Below, piece by piece: positions 43,118-56,238 of a stretch of 64,000 nucleotides of DNA (positions are counted from its first letter, which is position 1; each line of letters starts with the position of its first letter). The notes under the pieces were generated by a model, which worked only from the letters and a program-made list of their open reading frames with translations, was not told the DNA's origin and made no database searches. Position numbers and translations under genes: made by a program. This stretch comes from Symbiodinium microadriaticum (lineage: Eukaryota; Sar; Dinophyceae; Suessiales; Symbiodiniaceae), in the NCBI GenBank assembly GCA_001939145.1, contig LSRX01000485.1, positions 57,677 through 121,676 on the forward strand. The letters are read 5' to 3'.

Positions 43118-45263
43118 AGCCCTTCGCCATTTCGGCGATCCTGGGTGGTGACATCGTGCTACACAAGTACGTTCTGCACTGTGGCCGTGCTGCCGCGAGG
43201 CGCAGCTGCACCATGAGTGGAGTGCAAAGCCGACGGTGCTATTGGCATTCGTGTGAGGCCAGGCCTTGACTGGGAAAGCCCATCAGAATCAGGCCTTGAT
43301 ACGATTCTAACCATTTCTCTGCATAAATGCATCTGAGATCTCAGGCACAAAAGGGAGAGCTCCGAGGTATGCATATGGCCTGGAACATGGACGGCGGCTC
43401 GTTGCAGCTTGTCTCAGCTGAATCCCGAGGTGCCCACGCAGTGCCACTTTCTTGTACCGCACTCCAGTACCTCGAAGATTCCAACTCATCACAAGAACTC
43501 AAGAAGAGCGACCTTTCCACTAACATGCCTTCTATCTGACAGGCTTGACCGGTGGGCGCTGTCGGATGATCTCAGCGGACGGATGTCCATTTTGCAAACC
43601 TTTGATTGGTGAAGTCTTCGAACATCTTCGAACAACTTTTGCACACGCGTTTCGTGCTTGCCTTCACGGACCCTGCAAGTTGCTCGCAGCTCTCGGCTGG
43701 GGTCCTGTCCACTTTGGTTCACAGGCAGTGGCCCAGGATGCGAAGGCCTGCAACGAACAAACCAACTTGTCCAAACTTGAGTCTCCACCGATCTCGTGCC
43801 TGGGAGGGCTTGGGCACACACCTGGACCTGGAAGCACGGGATCCTGCATGCTGAAATGACAAGATTCACGACACAACCTTGCAGGAGTTCCTTTGCTTCC
43901 TTCGGTCTCCCGCTTGAGCTAACCTGCGAGATGAGAACGACCTAACAGGACTTGGTGCTCGTAGTATCATTTGGCTGGAAGCCTTTTCGTCAACGTCACC
44001 CTCTGCCAAAGGCCTCGCTGAACGAGTCACAGGAGACGACATGGATGTTGCAAAGATGAACTGCTTGACTGCTTGATAACTTGGAAATCTTAGGCACGGC
44101 ATCATGCCGATGGCACCGGGGGGCAGCGAAGCTGCCGCAAGCCTTTCGGCTACAGGAAAGCCACTGTGTGTTTGTGCACCTCCACCTGTGTCTGCTGGCT
44201 AACTTGACGAATTGCACGATGAGTCTTTTTTCCAAGGGGCTTGGCCATCCGCTCTTTGACCGAAAGTCGTTTTGTGTCCTGCTGCCCGAATGTTGGGACA
44301 TGTTCAGTTCACAGTGATGCAGCCTTGCGAATGCCGACTGTTGTTGACTCTCCGACTCTCCTCTTTCTTCTTTATTCCTGTCCTTCTTTCGCACTGGCTT
44401 TGCAGATGCCGCCTATTAGGTGGGCGCCGTTGGGCGCCCAATCGCAGCTTCGTGCAAGCGGACGTTTGTTGCGGCTTACCTTTGCGTATGGCCTGTAGTC
44501 ATCAAAGGGAATGCAACCGAAGGTGCACTTGTAAATATTCAAGGAAATCTCAACAGATTGGTTGGGTTTCCGCCTGATGCACACGGCTTCGTCCGGTCCT
44601 CGGGCTCTCCTGTACACACCACGTTGGCAAGCCTGTGTTTTCACAGGAAGTCGAACATCTCCACAGTTGTGCTTCTTTTGTTTGTTGTCGACATGGTAGG
44701 CAAGGGTCTTTCACGGACGGTGGCCGGATGCTGGCCCTATCCCAACCGATGAGCTCATGGCCCCACTTCCAGATTCACTGCTCGTCGGCATCATGTGCCC
44801 TGTCGAAGTGTGGTCCAGGAGTACGCGACGCACAATGGCCACGGGCCAGAACATGTCCTGGCAGAGCAGTCACTCTGATCACACGGCCATCCCAGTCTGC
44901 ACCCGAGATGGTGAAGCGATACTCTTGCTCGCCCCTCAGCAGACAACGAGCACTCCCAGCAAAGGTGGTCCCTACTTGTTCATCACGACACCACGGCCAT
45001 TGGTCCACTCCAGTCTTAAGCATGCCATACACAGCCGAATTGACAGCTTCACCATGATGCACATGAGTGCAAGAGCGAGCATACAACGCAGCAGTAGCCT
45101 TGACCCGGCGCTCACAATAGCACATGACTGGCCGAAGAGCGGCCTCTGAAGGCCTCACGAAAAAGGTGCATTATACCACCAAGCTGTGCTCGCGGTTGAG
45201 CACCATTGATGTCAATGGCAGCCCCAACCGGATGAGCCATTGCTGAGGTGAAGCCTACCTCGG
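43118..45263. other. No recognised gene
   Basis: Short open frames only. Minus strand at 44,930-44,790 reads YRFTISGADWDGRVIRVTAL, which may be a decayed continuation of the LINE fragment or an exon. Nothing could be assigned. Confidence 0.35.
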
Positions 45264-47020
45264 TCAAGAACTTGTCGACTCGCTTCTACCAGCGAGTTGC
45301 AGGTAACACGCCACGACAAAGCCAGTACTTCTTGCACGCACAAGATTCGTGGCAGCAGTCGCCGCCGAAACAATTATGGAAGCCGAAGGCCCTTCAAGCA
45401 GTGTCCGCAGCTCACGCGAGCGCATGGTGGACCCTCGTCCAAGCAGACGGTTGATCCCAGAGGTCAACTTAGCATCCTCCGTTTTGTTGTCACTGGTGAA
45501 CCAATCGCCGCAGGGGAGGAGAGGCGAAGCACAAATGCGAAACAGCAGGCATGTCAGCTGCCCCCAAGAGCAAGACGGCCAAACCGCTGCAGCACCTCTC
45601 AGCTTTGGCGACACGTGCAGCGTGTGTAAGTTCAACACACCAGGCCTCCCCGACGTCGAAATCCTCTCCAAACACCTTCGCGGAGTCAGTGAAGCTCAAC
45701 GCCGGCACGCCACCTTGCACCAACGCCTTCCACAGGATCCTGCACACGGCAGCAAGTTTCTTGAGGTTTCCCTTGAGACCAGCCGAGTACGCCAGCCCCA
45801 GCAAGTCCAAGCACCAAGCGCAACAGCAGGATCTGACGCCACCAGCTCGCTTACGAAATCGAGCGGCTGCAATGCAGCCCCTGCAGCGGAACCCTGCACA
45901 ACCTTGACGGTTTCCAGTGCGTGCAAACCACTGCCATCGGAACCATAGCGTGCGCAACTTTGAGGCACCGAGTCGCATCGACGGGAGAACAATTAACAGC
46001 ACCACTAAGCTGCAACCATCTGTGTTGGCATCCCCGCCTTTGGCGTTCATGCTGAGCCCACTGCGGGTGGAGGCATTCGTGAATTCGTGCTCCAACAGCC
46101 CGACAGAAAGCTCCGGTGACATTTCATCGAAATGCTTGTAGGCGTCCAAGCTCATGATGATGTCATCTCGAGACAAAGCGGCTTCCGAGGCTAGCACCGC
46201 CGCTTCCACACCACGGCCCCTCTGAGCACGCTCAGCCATGCAGCTAGCCCAGGTGCGACACTGGATGCAACTCGGTCGGAACTTATCAACGGGCGTGACG
46301 CCTGCAATGCTGCAAGGATCCCTTCTCCAAAGAAGAGCATTCGCGAATGTGCAGACGCAACAAGGCGGCTTCCATCTATTCGGACTAGGGGCACCAGAAG
46401 CCCGCTTCTGGATGTGTCTACAAAGCCCCATGCTTGCAAAAGGCTGTTGCTCGCCTTGCTGGGGCTAGCAGGAGTGCAGGCGCATTTCTTGGTCACGTAG
46501 GGCCTGCAAGCTGTCCCTAACAAGAGACAGTGCTTGCGAGCACGAAGGTAAAACACCGAGATCTCGAGGCCAAGTACGAGCGATGGGAGCGGTCAAGCCA
46601 GGCTCAACAGCGCCAGCAAGCGGCAGGCATTGGGCCTCGTGCAAGCAGGCCAGTAGCTTAGCAAACTTGCGGCCACGAAATCTGGGATCCACATGCACGA
46701 AACGACGATGTAGTCACTAAGCCTCATGAGGGTCGGCGTGCAGCCTTTGCGTCGAGAGGAAGCTTTGAGGCAGACAACATTTCAGTCGGCGACCGCAATC
46801 CAAGGAAGCTGTTTGGTGTCACTTCCAGACGCCCGGGTGTCGACGACGACACAGTTCCTCAGCCGCAAATCTCCAAGCCTTCAACGCGTGCTCCACGTAG
46901 TCAGGCCAGTCCGCGAGCGGCCAAAGCCACGGCCGGTGCTTGCCCTTCAAGTGGTTTTGGTGTCGGGAGGCACGAAAGCCTTGGGCGGCCCACAGAACTT
47001 CGTGCACTTGCGGCACGTGC
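45264..47020 (-). pseudogene. Decayed LINE-type reverse transcriptase fragment
   Basis: Minus-strand sequence in shifting frames resembles the palm and thumb of a non-LTR reverse transcriptase. ALSRDDIIMSLDAYKHFDEM (near 46,190) fits the first catalytic motif, where LD-x-x-K-x-FD is usual. After a frame change, VVQGSAAGAALQPLDF fits the QG motif. ALVQGGVPALSFTDSAKV and THAARVAKAERCCSGLAVL follow, then in another frame DAKLTSGINRLLGRG (near 45,440). Upstream, DWPDYVEHALKAWRFAAEE (near 46,880) may be the linker before the domain. I did not find an intact Y/F-x-DD box, an endonuclease domain or a poly-A tail, so limits and even family are moderately uncertain. Multiple frame changes show it is inactive. 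Confidence 0.45.
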
Positions 47021-49973
47021 CCAAGTCATCTTGCAGCCTTTATCGGGCCTTTATCGAAACGGGGGCACGTAAAGTTCACTAGCTCATGCCCTGTCGGCCC
47101 CTTCGCCAATCTTCGCCATACCGCTCAACTTCCACCAGCGCCTCTTGCTCTTGTCGGACCCCCCAGCATCCCCCAGCAACTTGGGGTGTCAGCCGAAGTT
47201 TCAACGTGCCGCGCCCGGCTGTGCACTGCTGCAGATGTTGACGAGCAGCTTTGACAACAACTAAATATATGGCCGTTCTGCATCCTTGATACCACATTTG
47301 CACTTAGCACAATGTCCACACACGGCACAGCTGCGGAAACTTGCCGATCACCGCAGGTTTTTGGAACACATCTCATCTGAGACAACCCGTGCTTGGGCAC
47401 CCCTGGATGGACTTTGCGTATGTGGTCGTAACTTCAGTGCATGGGACAGGCTCCTTTTATTAGCATGCTCACCAGGCATCACCACAACCTGGCAAATGTC
47501 ACACCGCGTGCTTTCGCCGGCGCAGCCGGAGACAGCGAGGCCACAAAGTGAGCTTTGCCTCGTGCCTTGCTGCTGTACTGACCCCTGCAATCTGGATCTC
47601 CGTCTGTCTGACTCTCTCCCTACCTGCCCTACCTAATGCTCTCTCTCACCACACTCCTGGTTGATCTCGACTGGACGGTCTACCTCCGCCAGGCCTTCCG
47701 CAACGACCTGCAGCATCGGAGCGCTCCGTAGGACTCTCATGGCAATGCCACCAACAAAGTTGCCTCCAGCAACAGCACTGAGTCATCACCTTGGCTTGGA
47801 GCCACGAATGGCGCAGCAAAGGCTGAGCTGCTCGGCATTGCTCAGCTCGAGCTCGTGTTAGGGGCAAAGCTGGAGCGAAGAGAGCCCTGGGAACCTGTGG
47901 AGGCTTCGATCGGACTTTCGGCTCAGGCGCTCTGCTGCGTGTGCCTGGTGGCACCGCCAGGAGGGCGACAGAACCTGCGAGCTGCCCCTCCAACGCGCGG
48001 GAAGCACCTGCGCTCTCGCTATGGGGGCAAACGCGTGCAGACACAGAAAGCCACTGGCCTGAGCCCCACCAGGCATCAGCAGACTCCAGCTGCTCGCGGG
48101 GCAAAGAAGAAGTGCTCGGAACCTTGATGGAATTTCACCGTGTGAGCACTGCAGAACTGAACTAAGATGCCCATGCAGAAGTCGGTGCTACGGTGTCCAC
48201 GGACGATCAAAGAAAGGCTTAGGGATGGGACCTCGTCTGCAAAAGTGACAAGCAGCGAAATTGTTTCACACAGCTTCGGGCCCTGAGAAAGGCACCGTGG
48301 CCTGTGTTTCGGACTGCAGAAGGCTCCTGTGCGACCTCAGTTTGCACCTCCCTCCTTCTTCTTCCGAAACGTTATGAAGCACGAGGCTCCAACACTGCTG
48401 CCAAACGTAGGGAGCAAGGTGCAGCCTTCCAATGGAGCGCTTGAGGCTTCATGTGTGCCGGAAGGAATAAGGCACACTTCAGCTCGTTTAACGGCCACCT
48501 CTGTGTCCGCACACTTCAGCTCGACCATGGCAACTTCTCCGGAACTGGCCGCCTGGACCGCGCAGTGCAGGCATCCAGTCTGCAAGTTGGATTATGGAAC
48601 AAGTCTATGGACCGAGTCTTGAACGTGATTGTTGGACCGTGCTTGTGGCATGCCACTCATGCAACAGGCTGCTTGCCCAGCGATCGGATAAGACATTTTC
48701 TGTTGGTGGCAGTGACGGGCACGCTTCCGCTCCATACACGTTCAAGCTGTCTGTGGCTCAGCCAAACCGATCAAGTAAAGCACTTTATGCCAATGCCCAA
48801 TATGTTGGTTGATTGTTAACAGCCAAGATCAATGATCAAACCAAAAGCTTGGCGCTGCACTCGAGAGCCCTTTCTGATAACTTCACCGGCATGTCCATGT
48901 CTGTGCATTGCCACATGATATACTGATTGGAACTGACCTTGGCGATGCTCTGTAGTTGAAATCGCCAGTCGTGCAGAGTGTTTGACACGACAGGACCTTC
49001 GCTGCAAGCAGCAGCCGCGCAAGTGGCACTGACCTGAGCCGAAAGCTTCTCTGTTTCTACATGCCTGTCTTGAGGCAGACTTTGAGGCATCGACTCTTCG
49101 GTTTTCTCAAGTTGTAAGGCCCAGTATATTCCCGTGTCGTCGTAGAACGACCTTGCACCAAGTACCGGCACAAATCAGATTTTCAAGAGCGCGGGGGTCG
49201 GGTCTCTTCGCACACCGATCAAGATCCCAGATCCCTTCTTCGCTTGAGCAAAGCTCTTGGAACCAAGCACCGTTCCTGAGCCACCCTACACGGAATCCTG
49301 CGAGGGTGTCTGCAGCTCCAGCACTGCAGCAGCCACTCGCAGGCGCTTGCGCCTGGGAGGAAAGTGCGGAAAGTGGGCTAAAAGTGGTTGTAGGACCGAG
49401 GCGGGCACTTTCTGATGGCAGTGTACACCAGGAGTTCCAGCTGATGCCCGACATCGGCAGAGCTCCTGGGCCAGTACACCGGCTGGTGGCAGGCATTGTT
49501 TCTGGCAACTTGCACCTTAGTACGGCTACGAAGAGGCCGTCCCGGCCCTCGCCGGCTTCGACCTGGCAGCTCGGAGTGCGAGGCATGCGGGGCCGAGGGG
49601 GCCCGCGGTAGGTGGGAGCTTGAAGTTGTGCACCCGTCTAGAATTATCCTGGCATTAAGCGAAGCTTCTTCACCCTACACTCCGTGTGGGGGCGGGGTCG
49701 CCCTCGCGAACAATGATAGAATTGAGATCCAAGGCCTCCATCATTTCATCTCCGGCATCGTCCAAGCGGAAAAGCCGAGTAAGACCACTCCACGCAATCT
49801 GCGCAAACGAAGCATGTAACACAAGGCACCCGTGCAGTATGCACGTTCAGCGACTGGAGGATGACTCTCGGCTTCGACATTTTCCGACAATCATTGCTCG
49901 ATGGTCGGTGGTGCCGCATTGCTCCGCCCGAAGAGGATGTGATTGCCAGCACCTTACCAGCTGTTTGGGGTTC
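47021..49973. other. No firm gene; one helical exon candidate
   Basis: Minus strand 49,171-48,836 reads ALQLEKTEESMPQSLPQ, then DRHVETEKLSAQVSATCA and HDWRFQLQSIAKVSSNQY, which looks like coding sequence of unknown type. Minus strand near 49,560 reads GEGRDGLFVAVLRCKLPE. The two could be exons of one minus-strand gene. 47,640-48,100 has no assignable content. Confidence 0.35.
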
Positions 49974-50849
49974 TTAGCAATTGTAGTACTGCATTGTGGA
50001 TAACGTAGCATCAAAGGCCATTGCCGCCAATCTGCTGACTTCCTCCGAGACTGCTCCACCCAGGAACTCTTTGTACAACATGAGCTGATCAGCTGCGTAG
50101 GCTGGGTTACTGAGGTTCTCCACAACCAAGCCGCTTGGCTTCAGCAACTTCAACACATTCTGTAAGTCCTGCAGTGCCAGCAAACTGCACTGCCGAGAAT
50201 GGACCATACCCGTCCTGTCTGGTAAGCTTAATATTGTGTCCAACATCCGTAACCTTGGAGATCGTAACTGTTGCCAATTCGTGCCAGTTTGCATGGGAAA
50301 GGGCGCGTTCGCACACTGGCTCATGCTCAGGCATCGCGGAAACAGTAGGCTTCCCACAACTGCATCAAAAGATTGCGGCCGCTTGTTTGAAAGGTCAGCA
50401 AGAGCGTGGTGCAAGTCTTCCACCAGAGCCTCACCTGATTCATCAGATGCGGGTCAGTTCTTGATGCTTCTGTTCTCAAGTGCCCGTAACTACCATAATA
50501 CAGTGTAAACCGAGAATCGGACCTCTGTATGCGAAGAAGTCCCGCGCTGCTCGGACAACGTCCGAGTTGTTGTCCACTGCCAATACCTTTGAAGTCAGTC
50601 CACATGGCAATAAAAGCTTTACAGGCAGCTCTTTTCCTTGCAATCAAAAGTCATGCGTACCGGGGCAGGATTCTTTCAAATAAGTTGGGATTGCACCACC
50701 TGTCAGCAAGCTTCAGTGATCGCACATCCGTTTCGCCGGGGGGGCATGTCTGCCTCCAAGACCCAGGACCAGCACATCTTGCTGGTGCCCGCAGTTGTGG
50801 ATCAGCGGGTGCAGGATGCGTTGGGCGTAAGGCAACAAATCTGCAAAGC
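49974..50849 (-). CDS. Class I methyltransferase of spermidine-synthase/METTL13 type, multi-exon
   Basis: S-adenosylmethionine-dependent transferase fold. Minus-strand exons: 50849-50754 (FADLLPYAQRILHPLI and VLVLGLGG, the glycine-rich binding loop), 50699-50653 (GAIPTYLKESCPG), 50586-50523 (VLAVDNNSDVVRAARDFF, the acidic second motif that holds the ribose), 50434-50351 (EALVEDLHHALADL then FDAVVG), and about 50184-49974 (LQNVLKLLKPSGLVVENL to a stop). The order GLGGG, VxxVD, FDAVV, LKPSGLVV is that of spermidine synthases and METTL13-like protein methyltransferases. The first four exons join in phase with GC, GA and GT donors; the junction before the last exon is unresolved. No diamine-binding residues could be assigned, so a polyamine role is not shown. 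More N-terminal exons probably lie above 50,849. Confidence 0.75.
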
Positions 50850-51944
50850 CTCGTGCGGACAAAAGCCGGGGCTCTCATGGTCTCAGTTCTTTGGTCTTCT
50901 CTCCCCCCACCTCTGCTGAAGTCTGGCGCTTTGCAGTGCAGAGCAGCCCTTCCACACAATGGCTCACATGTCTTTTCAGTTCGCCTTCCCACCCGCCTGA
51001 TAACATGAGCAATCCGAGGATCCACGTATAGTGCTAGAAAAGACAACTCCCAAATCTCACATGGCGATCCGCCTGACCGTCACGTCATCACAGTGCCCAT
51101 GAGCTTGAGGAGCCGGGCCCGCACAGCGCATCGCGGATTGTAGAAAGCGAGGCCTAACCGAGGTGCAGTTGACACGCTGTTCGCCTAGTCAGCAGGGGCT
51201 TGAAGGTGCACCGTCACGGTCCTGTTGGTGTCCACCATTTGTCTCACATTGTCTGCAGAGACAGTGACCTCGAATGAGATGGTAGTGCCAGGAATTGACA
51301 CGACAAGAGCCCTCGGCGCCAAACTCAGCTCAGGACTGCAACTGTCTCATCTTGCCGATAGCCACGGCATCCAGACGATACATCAAGGAGCTCGTGAGCT
51401 CCGGGCATCCCGCTCCTAGCCCTTAAATCTTAAAACCGACATAAGATAATTACTTCGCTTCAAGGGGAAGGCCGTCCAAACACAACACTCGATGGGCAGC
51501 ACAAATCCGTAATGGCTTGATCATTCCTCCTTTCCCAACCGTTGCATAAGACGATGGCACTGGGAAACCTTGGCCCTCTGACTGGAGTTGCTTTGCAATG
51601 ACCTACACCGGACAAGACTGCATCAAATGAATTGCATCTGCTTCTTCGACATGGAGCAGAGAAGCACTTTTCACGAGCGGCGGAGGTTAAGGCACACGGC
51701 TTGTCGGAAAGCCGATAGCATCCGATAGCTGTCAAACACGCGATAGCTCAATCTGCAGAATGACTCGCCGGCCGGCTGTCACGGGCCTTGGTGGTGAATG
51801 TTGCCTATCCTGGAGATGATGGTGAACTAAGCCCAGAGAGAGAGAGGGAGAGAGAGAGAGAGGCGTGAGTGCTCACGACATGTAACTTGCAAATGCTGGC
51901 AACATACGCAACATGCCTGCATGCCAAAAGTGGGTTGTGCGTCC
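50850..51944. other. Intergenic, no recognised gene; GA repeat
   Basis: Between two minus-strand genes. 51,833-51,862 is a (GA)n run with one interruption. No other feature recognised. Missing terminal exons of the oxygenase (below 51,945) or the first exons of the methyltransferase (above 50,849) should lie here. Confidence 0.4.
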
Positions 51945-52950
51945 AGGAGACGTTATCCAGTGGACGAGCTTCTCGCCACCTCAGTGAGATACGGGGGCTC
52001 GCTGCAGCTTACAGGCAGCCTGTCATGTTGAGAGCGGCGCGGAAAAGCACCTTCGATGCAACAACGGCAAAACCAGGATGCAAACACAAACACACCTGTA
52101 CTGATGGTTGCGGTTCGAGACACGACGTCCCCTTTTTGGAGTGTAACCTGCAAACAGAAGTTGTCGGAAGCCCATTTTCCACACCGCAGTGATCCCATCC
52201 CACCAATCAAAATGCTCACACCGGTACCTCGCGGTGGCCCCGACTTCCTGCAGCCCTGCGAAAGCAGCTTCGGCCGCCGACGTAGGCATCCGGTGCAGAC
52301 AGCATTGCTACCATTGTCACCTGCAGGTTCAACGTTTTCCCAGAGGCGCAAGGACCATTACTTCCAGGCACGGCAGGTGATGGTTATAATGATAAAACTT
52401 AGCTGGGATGCAGCAGACTTGTTGTCAACGTGTGGTTCGATGAAGCAAGGTTCTCCCATTTCATCCACGTCGTACTCGATGTACTCCACCTCCGGGTAGA
52501 CTTTCCTCAGTGTCGGACCAGACTAGCCCAGGCAAACTGGGCAAGCAAGCCGTTTCTTGCCTAAAAGCCTGAACGACCCAGTCAAAGTCGCTTTGACTTT
52601 GACAGCCGCTGCCACTGTGCCTCGTCTGCGCTGCGCATCAGGGCCATCAGCCGGGCCTCGGAAGCTCGAATGGCGAGAGACCGATCTTTCGCCGTGCGCC
52701 GCGAGCATGCGCACACTGACACTTTGTGAAGTCGAAGCGCATAAAGCTCAGGGTAGAGGGAGCGGAGCTGGAGCTCGAAACGCCAGACCCTGCCAGAAAG
52801 AAATCCCTACTGCCTTTTGGTTTTGGAGAAGCGAGAGGGTGTTTTTTTTTCTCCCGCCTGTGCTTAAAAGCCAAATAGCCCTTTCGGTCATTGATCTCCT
52901 TCACCGAGCTGTGCTTGGCAGCGGCAGCAATGGCCTCCCAAGTGGGCCAC
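51945..52950 (-). CDS. 2-oxoglutarate/Fe(II)-dependent oxygenase, multi-exon
   Basis: Oxygenase of the prolyl-4-hydroxylase-like fold, using 2-oxoglutarate and iron to hydroxylate a substrate. Minus-strand exons: about 52945-52858 (VKEINDRKGYLAFKH), 52789-52723 (VWRFELQLRSLYPELYAL), 52656-52592 (MRSADEAQWQRLSKS), 52505-52415 (VEYIEYDVDEMGEPCFIEP, then HVDNKS with the iron-binding H-x-D), 52320-52228 (VTMVAMLSAPDAYVGGRS), 52147-52117 (VTLQKGDVVS) and 51979 to about 51945 (GEKLVHWITSPG, with the distal iron-binding histidine). The first five junctions and the last keep phase, using GC, GT, GC, GC, GT and GA donors. The arginine that binds 2-oxoglutarate should be in a further exon that was not found. 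Target is unknown. Upstream, LDMSDRLIGLRYRGFALAP near 53,050 may be another exon. Confidence 0.8.
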
Positions 52951-53361
52951 AAGCAGCGACATGCCGGGCGTCGGTCCCCTCCCCTCTCCTCAATCTCGTC
53001 TTGGCGCAAAAATGCCGGTGCCAGTGCGAAGCCTCGGTACCTGAGTCCAATCAACCTGTCTGACATGTCCAGAGCCGAGACACACGAGGATTCGCCAACT
53101 GAGGCACTCGCTTTTTTGGGGCATCGAACCAGTACCTCAACATCTTCCATTCTGTGCAGTTGCCAGGTATGGAAGTCAACATGCCTGAACGCACATAACA
53201 TTAGAAGGGCCGAACCGATGGAACCCCAAACAGCCCGCTTGAATAAAAGGCAAAAGAAAGCACAAAGGTACATCGAGGTCAATATGCAAGTCTACCAAGG
53301 TACTCAAACGAAAGATGAACACGGTACAATCAAAGGTACAGAACAAGGTCAAGTCAAGGAA

Positions 53362-53470
53362 AGGTAAATGACAGCTACACCAGGGCAAAACAGACGTACG
53401 ATAGAGGTTCAACAAGACAAGGCAAATGACAGCTGCCAAAGGGCAAAACAGAGGTACAACAGAGGTAAAG
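53362..53470. repeat. 58-bp degenerate tandem repeat
   Basis: aaatgacagct then agggcaaaacagacgtac occurs from 53,366 and again from 53,424 with a few changes. The surrounding 53,260-53,520 is rich in aaggtac and gaggtaca words. No function suggested. Confidence 0.7.
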
Positions 53471-53519
53471 CTTAAACAAGTAAAACAAAACACACCAAAG
53501 GTGAAATGGAGGTGAATCT

Positions 53520-56238
53520 CAAGATGGCACACAGCTCCCTTTCATCTACCTCTTGTGCACCTGTGCTACTTCTAGCTACCCACCTGTCTGCCACCCTCTA
53601 TATACAAATTATTCAACATGATCTGTATCTTTGCCTCCGTGATATGGGCCAAGCATAACATCGTATAACTGTATAACCCGATTAAGCCATCACCGAGCTG
53701 AATCGGAGGGAGTGGATCGTGTAAGAAGGTTGTGCTTTTTTTGGGAGTTCGGCGAGAGTGTGAAATTAGGATGAGACCGGAGCAAAGCGAAAGTTGTGTG
53801 TCGGTGGCAGCTTCGCAGGGCTCTGGGAGCTTACCAAGGAGATGTAAGAACACAACTCCCACAGATACCGAGCAAAGGTGAGACGCAAACAGCCTGGCCC
53901 GCCGGCCTTGCGTCTTTGCGTGCCGGGGTCTCTCTACCAGGCACGTCGCTTCCGTCTCTGCGTGCGGAAGTACCATCGCTCGCTTCCACCCGCATACGCG
54001 GGGTGGCATGTATTGCGGGATGTTGTGGGATGCTGGCTTCTTTCCGTGAGGGAAAGCTTGCAAAATCCGAGGACGTGGACCTCATCGAGCCATCATTCAG
54101 GCCAGACTTATTATTCTGGAAGCAGGGTTAAGGGCTGCTGAAACCCAGCAAGGCATGGCTGCGTTGGCACGGCGGCGCCATGCGTCGCCTCTCACCCCCC
54201 CTGCATTGAACTGAATGCTTTGCCCGGCGACCACTAGTGCACACAGATGCTATGGCCCTCCTGGATGGCCTGCTGCTCCAACTGACAAGTGCGAGGAGTG
54301 CGAGAGAAGTCGATTCCACTTTCGCGTCCTATATTCCAGGACTCGCCAGCTGACGACGGAAACACTGGCTCGTGCACAGGGATGCTCATTCTATGTTGAG
54401 GTGCGAGTCGGGCTACCGACAATCCATTTGACAGTCGCAGCTTGCGTGTCAAAATGCTGCACCGCGTCACAGACGAGAAACACTGAGCAACTAGCTGTCT
54501 CCGAAACGACTGTCACTGCCACAACCTAGCACAAGAATATCAAAGCGCAGTTGTTCCTGCTTCTGCGACCTCGTGTCCACCGACGCAACATGACCGCGCT
54601 TCAATTTGAGCTCATGTCGACGTTGCCACGGGTGTATCTGTCATGTTGATGAGTGCCTTGCAAAGTCTCAGCACTTGCGGGTGCGTTGAAGATCCTCTGT
54701 TGTCCGATGCGAGTGCATTTCACACTGTTCGCCGAGGCCGGAGGCCGGGGACGTCTTGGGCTGTGATGGGAATGGCCTCTTGCCCTCCTCTTGTCCCTTG
54801 CTAGGCGGCTCTGACCGCTGATCGGGTTTTCGACTGTTGGTTCAATTTTCTGGCATCTTCACAGCTCTGTTTGCACTTTCACGCTTTGCATCTTGTGGAC
54901 CGCTGCTGCAGACCTAACTTGTAAGATGAAGTAAACAGTAGTTACTAGTTTCCGAGGCCCCAGCAACTCTCCGCGCCGATGCCGCTCTGGCTCGAATCGT
55001 TCTGCCAGTCTCTGCCTGTCACCGCGGTCCGATGACAGCAGCGGTGGGCCTGCAAGGGCTCAAAAGGAGTGAGATCAACTGCACAACTTTTGCACCTGAA
55101 GCCTCTTCGAAAGCTGTTTACATCTGATCTCCTGATACCATCCTAGCCGATGGTATCGGGACATCCGCGTTCCGATCTCAGCATGGGGGGGGGGGGGGAA
55201 AGCCGCGGCGGCCAGGGCTGAGCACTTCGGGATCAACCATCCAACGACGGGGGTGCACACTTCCAAGGTCTCGAACAAATCTCACAAGGTTTTACGATGT
55301 CCCATTCGTATCCCTTGCGCTTCCACGAATCTTGACGAAAGCTTTTCCAGCCAGCGAGCTCCAGGGCCCCATCGAAAATTGGCTGCAACGCATCTTCTCG
55401 TGCTTTCACTGCGATCTGCTGAGGTTCACGCTTTCAGAGGGCGGCGAGAAATTTGATGCTTTTCCTTTGATGAGATTCCACTGCTGCTGCACCTGCAAGC
55501 GGATGAGACGTGCAGTGCCCTAGTTAGTGCGTTAACAGTGAAGAAACAGGACCCAACATGTATGCCCTTGTGCGCAGCTCTCTTGAGGCCTGCTGTCGCT
55601 GCCGCTTGAAGCTTCCGATCTGACCGCCATCCTGAGAGTGCTGAAAGGTGCTGATGTCGTTGCCTGCTTGGCGGGCCTGCAGCCTTGCCGGGCTTTCCTT
55701 AGCAGGGCACCGTGCTGCTGGAGGTGTCGCTGCTGGTGCTGCTGCTTGCACGACCTCAGACTAACAAAGATGCCAGGACTTTGACCGAAGGCTAAGGTCC
55801 CGGCTCGAAGAACTATCGCTGTCGCTTTCGGGACGGGGCCTGTTCTACGACTGATCATTTAAAAACCATGGTTGTCAACTTCCTGAATAAGCCGAGGAAC
55901 AGCAAGTACTTTAGGCGCCAAGCTCTTTTCTTGCGCTTTTTGCGATTTTGCTTTTCCTTTGTTCAGGACTTGCTCGAGATCGAAGACACAGCTGAGTTCG
56001 TCGACCGACGAAGTACCGAATAGACTAAGCTGTGCGCTGTGGACAGACTGATCCTATCGTACTGCAATGGGAATGGACGGGACAATGCATGCGTCTCACC
56101 TGCATAACTTCTACACCGTCTAGCATGTAAGACTTCATGAAACAATGAATGCATGTGCTGGCACAGCGCAAGAAGTGAATTTTATTCCTGGCCTTGCAAA
56201 TACCACCGGTAATGGTAAAGCTGCTTAAAAGTTGGCTG
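53520..56238. other. No firm gene; G homopolymer
   Basis: A run of 14 G lies at 55,185-55,198. Minus strand at 55,190-55,085 reads EIGTRMSRYHRLGWYQEIR and plus strand at 55,335-55,480 reads ELQGPIENWLQRIFSCFHC; both are coding-like but unassigned. Confidence 0.35.

Noticed and set aside
45349-45948. Plus-strand 199-codon frame
   Set aside because: Antisense to the reverse-transcriptase-like fragment; no recognisable motif.
48150-49620. Poly(ADP-ribose) polymerase-like exon on the minus strand
   Set aside because: GRDGLFVAVLRCKL loosely recalls the fold, but no catalytic H-Y-E residues could be placed.
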